64,000 nt of DNA from Allotamlana fucoidanivorans (GTDB taxonomy: Bacteria > Bacteroidota > Bacteroidia > Flavobacteriales > Flavobacteriaceae): the NCBI RefSeq assembly GCF_006265225.1, contig NZ_VDCS01000016.1, positions 26,645 to 90,644 of the forward strand, in the 5' to 3' direction. How positions within the stretch are numbered: the stretch's first letter is position 1; each line of letters opens with the position of its first letter. A model generated the notes under the pieces. It had not been told where the DNA came from. It saw nothing but the letters and a program-made list of their open reading frames with translations, and ran no database searches. The position numbers and the translations under genes are program-made. Positions 25,472 to 34,100 of the stretch are shown in pieces.

Positions 25472-26482
25472 TTAATTTACAGCAGGACAATTACAGTCAT
25501 AAGGTTCTCGTCTGCAACTAAAATTATAACCTAATGACAGCTGATGAAAGCCCCCGTTTGTAAACACCACAGCATTGGATTGATAGGTGTAATTATAAGC
25601 AAACATAAAATTCTTGTAATTGACCCCTAAAAGTGGTGTAAACTGATTTAGTTTCTGACTGTTTATGGCTCCAGAATCTGATAAATACTGAGCCCCGTCT
25701 AAACTTTGTCTATAAGATAAACCACCCCAAATACTTCCAAAATCTGTTGCTTTATAAACCTTAGCATTTACATCAATGGTAGACTCTTTTGTACCACTCT
25801 TATATTGAAACATCAAAGATGGCTCAAAACTCCATGTACTTTCTAATCTGCTAAAAACATAGCCAGCAGACAATAAATAACGTGTTAGATTGCTTGTAAT
25901 TTCAAGATCATTATTAACTCCAGAATTTTTCAATAAATTCTTTATGGTACCATGAGCATAAAAATCTAAATAGTGATATGAAAAACCAAAATCCATATTA
26001 AAATTCGTTCTACTTTGAACACCGCCCCCAATACTAGGATCTCCAACTGGAGCATCATTCAAAAAATCAGTTTCATCTAATTGGTATTGAATAAATCCAG
26101 CACTTAACCCGAAAGACAGCATATTCAAATCCACTTCACTCCTTGAAAACATTAAATGATGTGCATATGTGGCATAGGCACCCTTTTGGGAATGATAACC
26201 ATTTTTATCGGCATATACAATGCCACCAATTGCAGAAGGACTATCCCCTATTCTACCATTAGCACTCAGGGTTAAAAGTTTAGGGGCATCCTCTTGACCG
26301 AACCATTGTTGCCTGGCTGTTAATCTTATTTTTGAACAATTAGCAGCCCCTGCCATTGAAGGATGTATTAAATAGTAATTATCGGTAAGATAGTCTGTAT
26401 AAATAGGTAAACCTTCCTGAGCAGTCACCTTTAGACATGATAACGTCAAAACAGCAACACAAATAATGTATTTTATTTTCAT
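25472..26482 (-). CDS. PorP/SprF family outer-membrane protein (T9SS-associated)
   Basis: A 336-residue outer-membrane barrel of the PorP/SprF family. A signal peptide (MKIKYIICVAVLTLSCLKVT, then AQ) precedes the family opening PIYTDYLTDNYYLIHPSMAG, SKIRLTARQQWFG and the strand-rich body with a final aromatic strand (QLSLGYNF). SprF is needed in Flavobacterium for secretion and anchoring of its partner SprB; PorP is a T9SS component in Porphyromonas. The family has many paralogues, usually next to a large adhesin gene, which is absent here, so this is an orphan member. I choose the ATG at 26482, since upstream in-frame codons precede the signal peptide. Confidence 0.9.
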   Translation of the reverse strand: MKIKYIICVAVLTLSCLKVTAQEGLPIYTDYLTDNYYLIHPSMAGAANCSKIRLTARQQWFGQEDAPKLLTLSANGRIGDSPSAIGGIVYADKNGYHSQKGAYATYAHHLMFSRSEVDLNMLSFGLSAGFIQYQLDETDFLNDAPVGDPSIGGGVQSRTNFNMDFGFSYHYLDFYAHGTIKNLLKNSGVNNDLEITSNLTRYLLSAGYVFSRLESTWSFEPSLMFQYKSGTKESTIDVNAKVYKATDFGSIWGGLSYRQSLDGAQYLSDSGAINSQKLNQFTPLLGVNYKNFMFAYNYTYQSNAVVFTNGGFHQLSLGYNFSCRREPYDCNCPAVN

Positions 26483-26542
26483 AAACTTTCTTATCACGTA
26501 GATTGGGCCATTAAAAAACGCCAGTAGAAGCATTTTATTTCA

Positions 26543-26550
26543 CAAAACTA
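26543..26550 (-). promoter_or_regulatory. Candidate -7 element of the PorP-like gene
   Basis: The minus strand reads TAGTTTTG, an exact TAnnTTTG match, giving a leader of about 55 bases. It lies in the divergent gap with the Nfu gene; no -33 TTG is evident. Confidence 0.45.
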
Positions 26551-26588
26551 CAATACTCAAATATATGGATACTAATGTTTTCTTTTAG

Positions 26589-26596
26589 TATTTTTG
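26589..26596 (+). promoter_or_regulatory. Candidate -7 element of the Nfu-like gene
   Basis: TATTTTTG is an exact TAnnTTTG match 16 bases before the ATG at 26613. No -33 TTG is seen at the usual spacing. Confidence 0.45.
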
Positions 26597-26612
26597 TAAA
26601 AAATTAGCTAAA

Positions 26613-27515
26613 ATGAAAAATTTTAAGGTTTCTGTGCGAGAAACAACAAATAACGCCATTATAAAATTTGAGTTAAACGAGTTTATTACAAAGCATCAAA
26701 GTTTTGAATTTAATAATATTGATGAAGCGAAATCATCTCCTTTAGCCCAGCAACTATTTTATCTGCCATTTGTAAAAAAAGTATATATTTCTGGAAATTT
26801 TATTGCTGTAGAACGCTATAATATTGTAGAATGGAATGATGTAAAGGATGAAGTAGCAGAGCAAATTGAAGCCTATCTCAATGATGGAGGCGTTATTATT
26901 GAAGATACTGCCGCACCAAAAAAATTACCTGTTACGGTTTATGCGGAAAGTACACCTAACCCATCTGTAATGAAGTTTGTTGCCAACAAAAAGCTGGTTA
27001 CCGCTTTATTTGAATTTACCTCTATTGATGATGCCAAACTATCACCATTAGCAACAGAGTTGTTTCATTTTCCGTTTGTAAAACGTGTATTTTTTGATGA
27101 AAACTATGTTTCTATCACAAAATATGATATTACCAAATGGGAAGACATAACCATTCAGCTTCGTGAATTCATAAAGCATTATGTTGAAAATGGAAAAGAA
27201 ATTGTTTCTGCTGGAGCTGCCGAAGCCATGCAAAAGTCAACCGAGCAATTAGATTCTCAATTTGAACATTTAGATGATGTTTCAAAGCAAATTGTAAATA
27301 TCCTTGAAGAATATGTAAAACCTGCAGTTGCAAGTGATGGCGGAAACATTCAGTTCATAGCCTATGATGAAAACACAAAAAACGTTAGTGTGATGCTTCA
27401 AGGGGCTTGTAGTGGTTGTCCGTCATCCACTTTCACCCTAAAAAGCGGCATTGAAAATATGCTAAAAGAAATGCTTCCTGGAAAAGTTGAAATGGTTGAA
27501 GCGATAAACGGTTAA
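26613..27515 (+). CDS. Nfu-type iron-sulfur cluster carrier with two N-terminal Nfu_N domains
   Basis: A 300-residue Fe-S cluster carrier. The C-terminal NifU domain (about residues 225-295) has the cluster-binding CSGCPSS motif with Cys266 and Cys269. Two copies of the Nfu_N domain precede it: residues 5-90 (SSPLAQQLFYLPFVKKVYIS) and residues 110-195 (LSPLATELFHFPFVKRVFFD). Only the second has the conserved TPNPSVMKF opening; the first has diverged there. Nfu proteins receive and hand on Fe-S clusters to target apoproteins. It is a single-gene unit with a candidate promoter and a terminator. Confidence 0.92.
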   Translation: MKNFKVSVRETTNNAIIKFELNEFITKHQSFEFNNIDEAKSSPLAQQLFYLPFVKKVYISGNFIAVERYNIVEWNDVKDEVAEQIEAYLNDGGVIIEDTAAPKKLPVTVYAESTPNPSVMKFVANKKLVTALFEFTSIDDAKLSPLATELFHFPFVKRVFFDENYVSITKYDITKWEDITIQLREFIKHYVENGKEIVSAGAAEAMQKSTEQLDSQFEHLDDVSKQIVNILEEYVKPAVASDGGNIQFIAYDENTKNVSVMLQGACSGCPSSTFTLKSGIENMLKEMLPGKVEMVEAING

Positions 27516-27549
27516 TCAAAATATTTTTTAGTTTCATAAAACACAAAAC

Positions 27550-27577
27550 AAGCGTTCAAAATATGAGCGCTTTTTTT
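27550..27577 (+). terminator. Intrinsic terminator after the Nfu-like gene
   Basis: AAGCGTTCA (27550-27558) pairs with TGAGCGCTT (27564-27572) with one wobble, followed by a T-run. The run occupies the -33 region of the next gene. Confidence 0.85.
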
Positions 27578-27592
27578 ATACCTAAATTATGC

Positions 27593-27600
27593 TAACTTTG
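27593..27600 (+). promoter_or_regulatory. -7 element of the DUF255 gene, abutting the start codon
   Basis: TAACTTTG is an exact TAnnTTTG match ending 5 bases before the ATG at 27606. Transcription would start at or next to the A of ATG, giving a leaderless message. Confidence 0.55.
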
Positions 27601-27605
27601 GTTCT

Positions 27606-29714
27606 ATGAGAAACATTATAATACTTAGCGTTGCTATTTTTGTTTTTGCCTGTAAAGGAGAAAATCAACAAGAGAAGGAGCATCAATATACTAACAAACT
27701 TATTCATGAGACCAGCCCTTACCTACTTCAACACGCCCACAATCCAGTAGATTGGCACGCCTGGAATGATAAAACTCTAAAAAAAGCAAAACAAGAGGAT
27801 AAATTAATGGTTATTAGCGTAGGGTATTCTGCTTGTCATTGGTGTCATGTTATGGAGCATGAAAGTTTTGAAGACAGTTTGGTAGCTCAAGTGATGAATG
27901 AACATTTTGTCAATATAAAAGTTGATAGAGAAGAACGGCCTGATGTGGACCAAACCTATATGAATGCCCTCTACCTTTTAAACAACGGCAATGGTGGCTG
28001 GCCGCTTAACATTGTAGCTTTGCCCGATGGCAGACCTATATGGGGAAGCACCTACTTACCTAAAGAACAGTGGATGAGTGCCCTTAAACAATTATCTAAC
28101 CTATACAAAGAAAACCCTGACAAACTTTTGGAGCAAGCCAATAACATTCAAAAAGGGGTTGAATCCTTTGATATGATTGCCTTAAACACAGAAGCTCCTG
28201 TTTTTGAGATTACAGATATTGAAAATGCCGTAAAAAAATGGTCTACAAGGTTTGACAACCAATTTGGAGGACTACGAAGCACCCAAAAGTTTATGATGCC
28301 AAATAACTACCATTTTTTACTTAGGTATGCCCATCAAAACAAGGACGATGATTTATTAGAGTTTATAAATCTAACATTAACCAAAATGGCCTACGGTGGT
28401 ATTTTTGATCAAGTGGGAGGCGGGTTTTCTAGGTATTCTGTAGACGAGAAATGGCATGTGCCTCATTTTGAAAAGATGCTATATGACAACGCTCAACTCG
28501 TTAGCCTTTATGTTGATGCTTATCTGCTTACAAAAAACAATCTGTACCAACAAACTGTGCAAGAAACTCTTGCGTTTGTTAAAAGTGAACTCACCACCCA
28601 AGAAGGTGCTTTTCTAGCTTCTTTAGATGCCGACAGCATGAATGAAACAGGAGAATTGGAGGAAGGTGCCTACTATATTTGGACCAAAGAAGAGCTTCAA
28701 ACATTAATAACCCAGGACTTTGATCTTTTTTCAGATTACTACAACATCAACAACTTTGGTTTTTGGGAAAAAGGGCATTATGTATTAATCAGAAAAGCGC
28801 ATGATGAAGATTTAGCAAATAAGTATCATATCACTCAAAAAGAACTCCACGAGACCGTTAAAAACTGGAAACTTATACTAAAAGATGCTAGAAGTAAACG
28901 AGAAAAACCAAGATTAGATGATAAAATACTAACCTCTTGGAATGGTTTAATGCTAAAGGGTTACGTGGATGCTTATCGTGTTTTTAATAATACAGAATAT
29001 ATAGAAACCGCCCTAAAGAATGCTCATTTTATCAAGCAGAAATTAATACGTGAAGATGGAGGCCTTAATCACACCTATAAGGAAGGCACTAGCAAAATAA
29101 ATGGTTATTTAGAAGATTATGCTACTGTTATTGATGCGTTTATAAGTTTATATGAAGTAACCATTGACGAAAATTGGCTCAATACAGCAAACCTATTAAT
29201 GCAATATACGTTCAATCATTTTTATGATGATGCCCGCAAGATGTTTTATTTCACTTCAAACGAAGATAACGCATTGATTTCAAGAAATATTGAATACAGA
29301 GATAATGTGATTCCTGCTAGCAATTCTATCATGGCTAAAAACCTATTTAAATTATCACACTATTTTGATAATACCGACTATACTAAAACCGCTGAAACCA
29401 TGCTGAACAATGTAAAACCAGAAATGCAGGAATATCCGTCAGCGTATTCTAATTGGTATGACCTAATGCTTACATATGCTAAACCTTTCTATGAAGTAGC
29501 CATTGTAGGGAATGATGCTCTAAATAAAATAAACAAACTCAACAAAACGTACATTCCTAATAAATTGATTGCTGGAAGTACTCAAGAAAACTCTATGCCA
29601 CTTTTAGAAAATCGGTACAATCCAGAGAAAACCTTAATATATGTGTGCGTTAATAAAGCGTGTAAGCTTCCTGTTTCTGAAGTTGATGACGCTATAAAAC
29701 TTATAAAGCAATGA
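27606..29714 (+). CDS. DUF255 thioredoxin-domain lipoprotein (YyaL/SPATA20 family)
   Basis: A 702-residue lipoprotein: a short signal peptide ends in the lipobox FVFAC with Cys16. The thioredoxin-like domain (about residues 28-170) has [20 protein letters not shown] and the CHWC active site (Cys77 and Cys80). The rest (about 230-680) is an alpha/alpha barrel of the glycosidase/epimerase-like type. The family (YyaL, human SPATA20) has no settled function. Most relatives are cytoplasmic, so the lipobox here, if used, places the protein in the periplasm. The stop overlaps the DUF1304 start as ATGA. Confidence 0.9.
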   Translation: MRNIIILSVAIFVFACKGENQQEKEHQYTNKLIHETSPYLLQHAHNPVDWHAWNDKTLKKAKQEDKLMVISVGYSACHWCHVMEHESFEDSLVAQVMNEHFVNIKVDREERPDVDQTYMNALYLLNNGNGGWPLNIVALPDGRPIWGSTYLPKEQWMSALKQLSNLYKENPDKLLEQANNIQKGVESFDMIALNTEAPVFEITDIENAVKKWSTRFDNQFGGLRSTQKFMMPNNYHFLLRYAHQNKDDDLLEFINLTLTKMAYGGIFDQVGGGFSRYSVDEKWHVPHFEKMLYDNAQLVSLYVDAYLLTKNNLYQQTVQETLAFVKSELTTQEGAFLASLDADSMNETGELEEGAYYIWTKEELQTLITQDFDLFSDYYNINNFGFWEKGHYVLIRKAHDEDLANKYHITQKELHETVKNWKLILKDARSKREKPRLDDKILTSWNGLMLKGYVDAYRVFNNTEYIETALKNAHFIKQKLIREDGGLNHTYKEGTSKINGYLEDYATVIDAFISLYEVTIDENWLNTANLLMQYTFNHFYDDARKMFYFTSNEDNALISRNIEYRDNVIPASNSIMAKNLFKLSHYFDNTDYTKTAETMLNNVKPEMQEYPSAYSNWYDLMLTYAKPFYEVAIVGNDALNKINKLNKTYIPNKLIAGSTQENSMPLLENRYNPEKTLIYVCVNKACKLPVSEVDDAIKLIKQ

Positions 29715-30064
29715 ATGTATCTACCGTCCTAATAATCATTATAGTAGCATTAGAACACATCTATTTTCTAATTCTGGAAATGTTTCTCTGGACAACCCCC
29801 AAAGGCATAACAACTTTTAAATTAAAATCGAAATCCTTCGCTGAAGACACCAAAGTGTTGGCTGCAAATCAAGGTTTATACAACGGCTTTCTGGCCTTTG
29901 GTCTTTTGTTTTCTATAATAAAAGACAACATGAATTTTGCTTTATTTTTTCTTTGTTGTGTTACTATTGCAGGTGTTTATGGCGCTTTTTCTACAAAACA
30001 ACTAAAACTGTTTTATGTGCAGTCTGTTCCAGCAATTCTAGGTATTCTCTCTTTTCTTCTATGA
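29711..30064 (+). CDS. DUF1304 family membrane protein
   Basis: A 117-residue membrane protein with about four hydrophobic segments (residues 5-27, 50-68, 74-92, 97-116). The pattern [15 protein letters not shown] and [16 protein letters not shown] is typical of DUF1304, whose function is unknown. Its ATG overlaps the stop codon of the upstream DUF255 gene by 4 bases, so the two are translated together and may work together, although no link is known. Confidence 0.88.
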   Translation: MNVSTVLIIIIVALEHIYFLILEMFLWTTPKGITTFKLKSKSFAEDTKVLAANQGLYNGFLAFGLLFSIIKDNMNFALFFLCCVTIAGVYGAFSTKQLKLFYVQSVPAILGILSFLL

Positions 30065-30151
30065 TACATTTAAACATTTCTTTACCTTTATAATTCCTAC
30101 AACTAATAAAATAGAATTAATTTTACATTTTATAACACAAACTAAAAATTT

Positions 30152-30967
30152 ATGGATTTAGAAAGTATCGACGCAGAAAAATGGATTGATTTAGCCGCAG
30201 ACTACGGACTTAAACTTATTGGAGCTATTGCCATTTGGATTATTGGATCTTGGGTAATAAAAAAACTCCTAGGAGGCACAAAGCAAGTTATGTCAAAAGG
30301 AAATTATGATGAAAGCCTTCAAAAGTTTTTATTAAACCTTGCAGGATGGGCGCTTAAAATTGTTTTAATTATTGTTGCTTTAGGCACCTTAGGGGTTGAA
30401 ACCACGTCATTCGCAGCCATTATTGCTGCAGCTGGTTTAGCCGTTGGCTTAGCTTTGCAAGGGTCACTATCAAATTTTGCAGGAGGTGTTTTAATTATGA
30501 TTTTTAAACCCTTTAAAATAGGTGATTTAATTGAAGCACAAGGCGAAATTGGTGTAGTAAAAGAAATAGAAATTTTTACGACTAAACTTACAGGATTGTC
30601 AAATAAAGAAATCATCATTCCAAACGGTTCTTTATCGAACGGAAATATTGTAAATTATTCAGCCGAAGGAACCCGACGTGTAGACCTCACTTTTGGCGTG
30701 AGTTATGATTCTGACATCAAACAAACAAAAGAAGTCATTATGAACGTACTTACTTCGCACCCAAATATTTTAAAAGAGCCTGCTCCTTCTGTAAATGTTT
30801 CTGAATTAGCGGATAGCTCGGTAAACTTTGCTGTAAGACCTTGGAGTACTTCAGATGACTATTGGAAAGTATACTTTGAGGTTACCGAACAAGTAAAAGA
30901 AGCACTTGACAAAGCTGGTATTGAAATTCCATATCCTCATCAAGTAGAAATACACAAACAAGCTTAA
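30152..30967 (+). CDS. Small-conductance mechanosensitive channel (MscS family)
   Basis: A 271-residue inner-membrane channel that opens on hypo-osmotic shock. Three TM segments lie about 18-38, 60-85 and 88-110. The pore-lining TM3 has the Gly/Ala-rich AAIIAAAGLAVGLALQGSLS pattern. The cytoplasmic beta and alpha/beta domains follow (FKIGDLIEAQGEIGVVKEIE). Length is normal for MscS. The gene converges with tsaB and overlaps its last codons; its terminator lies inside the tsaB coding region. Confidence 0.94.
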   Translation: MDLESIDAEKWIDLAADYGLKLIGAIAIWIIGSWVIKKLLGGTKQVMSKGNYDESLQKFLLNLAGWALKIVLIIVALGTLGVETTSFAAIIAAAGLAVGLALQGSLSNFAGGVLIMIFKPFKIGDLIEAQGEIGVVKEIEIFTTKLTGLSNKEIIIPNGSLSNGNIVNYSAEGTRRVDLTFGVSYDSDIKQTKEVIMNVLTSHPNILKEPAPSVNVSELADSSVNFAVRPWSTSDDYWKVYFEVTEQVKEALDKAGIEIPYPHQVEIHKQA

Positions 30968-31644
30968 TGTTTAGGTTTGGCTTTTATAGCCACAAAATCT
31001 TTTAAATAATAAGGTTCAAAATAGGCGACATCTTCGGTGTCGCTTTTTTTATACCTCTTAAATGACAAAGCACTCATGTCTTTTGATGATGGCAGCTTGT
31101 CTTCTATAAAAATAGCATTAGGATGCTTTATAATCTCTACCGTTTTAGCAACACCATTTCCAACAAAAAACACCTTACCTTGTAATAAATACTTTTCAAA
31201 TGAACGGTCTTCTAAAATTTGAGCCTCTGTTTTCCTAATTTCATTAAACTTATAATCATAAATAGCTGAGTAAACCTCCATACGACGTGCATCTAACATG
31301 GACACAATAACACCCTGATTGGCTTCAACCTGATGCGCTAAGGCTTCAAGTGTAGGCACTGAAATCAATGGTTTATTTATGGCATAACACAAGCCTTTAG
31401 CGGCAGACACGCCTATGCGCAAACCTGTGTAAGACCCTGGTCCTTTGCTTACCGCAATAGCATCTAGCATATTCATTGTAATCTGTGCTTCTGCCAAAAC
31501 GGCTTCAATATAAACATGCAAACGCTCTGCATGTGAATAGCCTTTATCATTATCTTCCTTTAAGGCTATAGTTACGCCATCTTTGGCAACAGATACAGAA
31601 CAATTTGTAGTTGCTGTTTCAATATTAAGTATATAAGTGCTCAC
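30964..31644 (-). CDS. tsaB: tRNA threonylcarbamoyladenosine biosynthesis protein TsaB
   Basis: TsaB is the dimerisation partner of TsaD in making the t6A modification of ANN-decoding tRNAs. The 226-residue product has the ASKHA-fold opening ILNIETATTNCSVSVAKDG and the block GPGSYTGLRIGVSAAKGL. It lacks the catalytic and metal sites of TsaD, as expected. It follows the TolC gene by one base and so is the last gene of the efflux operon by position. It overlaps mscS by 4 bases at the convergent end. Confidence 0.93.
   Translation of the reverse strand: MSTYILNIETATTNCSVSVAKDGVTIALKEDNDKGYSHAERLHVYIEAVLAEAQITMNMLDAIAVSKGPGSYTGLRIGVSAAKGLCYAINKPLISVPTLEALAHQVEANQGVIVSMLDARRMEVYSAIYDYKFNEIRKTEAQILEDRSFEKYLLQGKVFFVGNGVAKTVEIIKHPNAIFIEDKLPSSKDMSALSFKRYKKSDTEDVAYFEPYYLKDFVAIKAKPKH
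31025..31050 (+). terminator. Intrinsic terminator of mscS inside tsaB
   Basis: GCGACATC (31025-31032) pairs with GGTGTCGC (31036-31043) around TTC, followed by seven T. It is an ideal plus-strand terminator 57 bases past the mscS stop, located within the antisense strand of the tsaB codons for KKSDTEDVA. Confidence 0.85.
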
Positions 31645-31645
31645 T

Positions 31646-32971
31646 TTAATTTGTTATAGGTTTTCCCATGTAAAAGTCTAAAACTTTTGTCTTAAATACA
31701 AAATCATACTTAGCATTTATTAATGACGACTGTGCATTGATTAATTTTATTCGGGCTTGCTCTAAATCAAAAGAGGTAATAATCCCCACATCAAATCTGT
31801 TTTTTGAGTTTTCAAAAGCCAACTTCTGAGCCTCTAAAGATTTCTGTGCTGCAACAAAAGCCTTGAATGCCGCTTGCGCATCGGTAAAAGCACGTTGTAT
31901 ATTGGATTCTAAATCTAACTTAACCTGTTCTAAGTTAAGTAAGCTATTTTCCTGCTGAATTTTAGCCTTTGCCACCGAGGTTTTATTTTGAAGTCTAGAA
32001 AAAATGGGAATATTTAAATTGACTCTAAACCCATGTGATTTCTGGTTATCTAACTGATCCCAAAAATTAGGCTCATCATCTCTAAGGTTTGAATAAAAAG
32101 CACTAGACCCAAAGGAGTACCCCCCTGATAAGGTTGGATAAAATGCACTCTTCTGTATTTTTGTTCCAAGCTCTGCATTTTCTATCTTTTTTTCGGCTAC
32201 TTTAACTTCATTTCTATTTGCAAAAGCATAATTTAAAACGGGTTGTATATCATTATACAAAATAGCTGATGACGGTGCATCTACCTCAATAATTTCAACT
32301 TCAAAACCATTATAGGGCACTTGTAATAGCTGTGATAGTGTGAGTAACGCTAAGTTGTAATTGTTTTCAGCTAGCGTTACTTGTTGAGCATCTGCACTTA
32401 GTGTTGCTTCTGTATCAAAAATATTTGCTCGAGGTTGCACGCCTGCTTCAACTAAATCTTTCACCTGTTTTAACAGTGTATTACTATATTCATACTGTGC
32501 CTTAGCCGTTTCTAAGCGTTCTTTATTAAAAAGCACATTTAAATAAGCATTAACCACATTTAATGATATATCATCTCGAATTCTATCCAATTCCAGTTGA
32601 TTGGTTTCAAAATTTAACTTAGACTGTTTGTATAAGTTAGTTAATCTAAAACCATTAAAAATGGTTTGGTTTAATCCCACTCCAAAATTTGTACTGTTAG
32701 AGGTTCTATCAACAAACTGTCCTTCAAACACTTCTTGGTTACCAAATGTTAAGCTATGTCCTGCACTAGCGTTTACGGATGGTAAAAACTGACCTTTTGC
32801 AGCTATAACGTCTTGTTCATTACTTAGTAGCGTGTTTTTGCCCTGTTTTACAGAAATATTATTTTCAATAGCATGATTAACACAGGCTTGCAAGGACCAC
32901 GACTTTTGCTGCGCAAAGGCACATGTTCCAAAAACCAATGCTAATCCAAAAACACAATATGCTTTATTCAT
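31646..32971 (-). CDS. TolC family outer-membrane efflux protein
   Basis: A 441-residue outer-membrane channel of the TolC type. A signal peptide (residues 1-21, ending GTCAFAQ) precedes two repeated alpha-helical/beta-barrel halves (LQACVNHAIENNISVKQGKN and a second block around YNLALLTLSQLLQVP and RNEVKVAEKKI). The ATG at 32971 overlaps the adaptor stop (GATGAATAA) and starts the signal peptide directly. An ATG 21 bases upstream would add seven charged residues. It completes a tripartite exporter with the upstream HlyD-type adaptor and the two permeases; tsaB follows one base later. Confidence 0.93.
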   Translation of the reverse strand: MNKAYCVFGLALVFGTCAFAQQKSWSLQACVNHAIENNISVKQGKNTLLSNEQDVIAAKGQFLPSVNASAGHSLTFGNQEVFEGQFVDRTSNSTNFGVGLNQTIFNGFRLTNLYKQSKLNFETNQLELDRIRDDISLNVVNAYLNVLFNKERLETAKAQYEYSNTLLKQVKDLVEAGVQPRANIFDTEATLSADAQQVTLAENNYNLALLTLSQLLQVPYNGFEVEIIEVDAPSSAILYNDIQPVLNYAFANRNEVKVAEKKIENAELGTKIQKSAFYPTLSGGYSFGSSAFYSNLRDDEPNFWDQLDNQKSHGFRVNLNIPIFSRLQNKTSVAKAKIQQENSLLNLEQVKLDLESNIQRAFTDAQAAFKAFVAAQKSLEAQKLAFENSKNRFDVGIITSFDLEQARIKLINAQSSLINAKYDFVFKTKVLDFYMGKPITN

Positions 32972-34088
32972 CTTTATCTTTATCATCTTCATTATCTTTT
33001 GATGCTTTGTTCCATACCTTTATTTTATCCCCTTCCTTAACGCCTTCTACAATTTCAACATTAATACCATCAGACAGCCCAAGTTCAACATCTTTCTTTT
33101 CAAACTTGCCTGTTTCATTTTGAACTTCAACAAATGGTTTTTCCGTTATTCTGTTATACTGTAACAAGGCCTCCCTAATAGCCAAAACATCTTCTTTACC
33201 TTCAATATCAATCTCAGCATTGGCACTGTACCCTGCTCTAATATTTGTTACTGTATCAATTTTAACATCGGCCTTTATAGTAAATTGAACGGCGCCATTT
33301 TCTTCAACTCCTTTGGGTGCTACAAAGGTTAAGTTAGCTGGAAACTCTTTGTCTTGAATAGCTCCTAACACCACCTTTATTTCTTTCCCTTCTTCTAGTT
33401 TACCCACTTCGGCCTCATCTACTTTTCCTTCAAAAATCATCTTGCTCATATCTGCAATAGTGGCAATGGTTGTTCCTGCATTAAAATTATTACTTTGAAT
33501 CACCTGATCGCCTTCACGAACTGGAATTTCAAGTATGGTACCGGGTATTTGAGCAATAATATTGGTATTGGCAGAACTGCCTCCAGAAATAGACCCTAAC
33601 TTAATGATTTGATAATCGTTTTGAGCTTGTACTAAAGATTCTTTTGCCTGAAAATAGGACAGCTCGCTATTTTCAAAATCTTGTTTTGAAATGACCCCTT
33701 TATCATACAAAGCTTTGTTTCTTAAGTATAACGTATTTGCATTTTCAAAGGATAATTTAGCCGTTGCTATTCTACTCTTAGCACTTACTAGGTTTTGTTC
33801 ATTTGGTACGACTCTAATGGTAGCAATAAGATCGCCTTTCTTCACATGATCACCTTCTTCTACTAAAATTTTATCAACAATACCTGAAATTTGAGGTTTT
33901 AGCTCAACCTCTTCCTCCGGATTGAGTTTTCCAGTTGCCACAGCTTTCGTATTGATGGATGTAATAAAAGGCTCTTCAACCTTAAAATCGACAATAGCTT
34001 TTGAATTGGCATCTTTAAAATATTTCAAAACGAAGGCTAACAAAATAACCACTACGAGTACTAAAATAATTTTTACTGTTTTATTCAT
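32964..34088 (-). CDS. HlyD/MacA-type periplasmic adaptor subunit
   Basis: A 374-residue adaptor with an N-terminal membrane anchor (about residues 5-25) and the usual layout: two lipoyl-like halves (PQISGIVDKILVEEGDHVKK and IIAQIPGTILEIPVREGDQV) flanking a coiled coil. A beta-barrel region and a C-terminal membrane-proximal domain with an Asp/Lys-rich tail follow. It links the inner-membrane ABC permeases to the TolC channel, as MacA does. It sits between the permease genes and tolC in the operon (12 bases after the permease, 8-base overlap with tolC). Confidence 0.93.
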   Translation of the reverse strand: MNKTVKIILVLVVVILLAFVLKYFKDANSKAIVDFKVEEPFITSINTKAVATGKLNPEEEVELKPQISGIVDKILVEEGDHVKKGDLIATIRVVPNEQNLVSAKSRIATAKLSFENANTLYLRNKALYDKGVISKQDFENSELSYFQAKESLVQAQNDYQIIKLGSISGGSSANTNIIAQIPGTILEIPVREGDQVIQSNNFNAGTTIATIADMSKMIFEGKVDEAEVGKLEEGKEIKVVLGAIQDKEFPANLTFVAPKGVEENGAVQFTIKADVKIDTVTNIRAGYSANAEIDIEGKEDVLAIREALLQYNRITEKPFVEVQNETGKFEKKDVELGLSDGINVEIVEGVKEGDKIKVWNKASKDNEDDKDKDE

Positions 34089-34100
34089 TTTTTTGATTGT

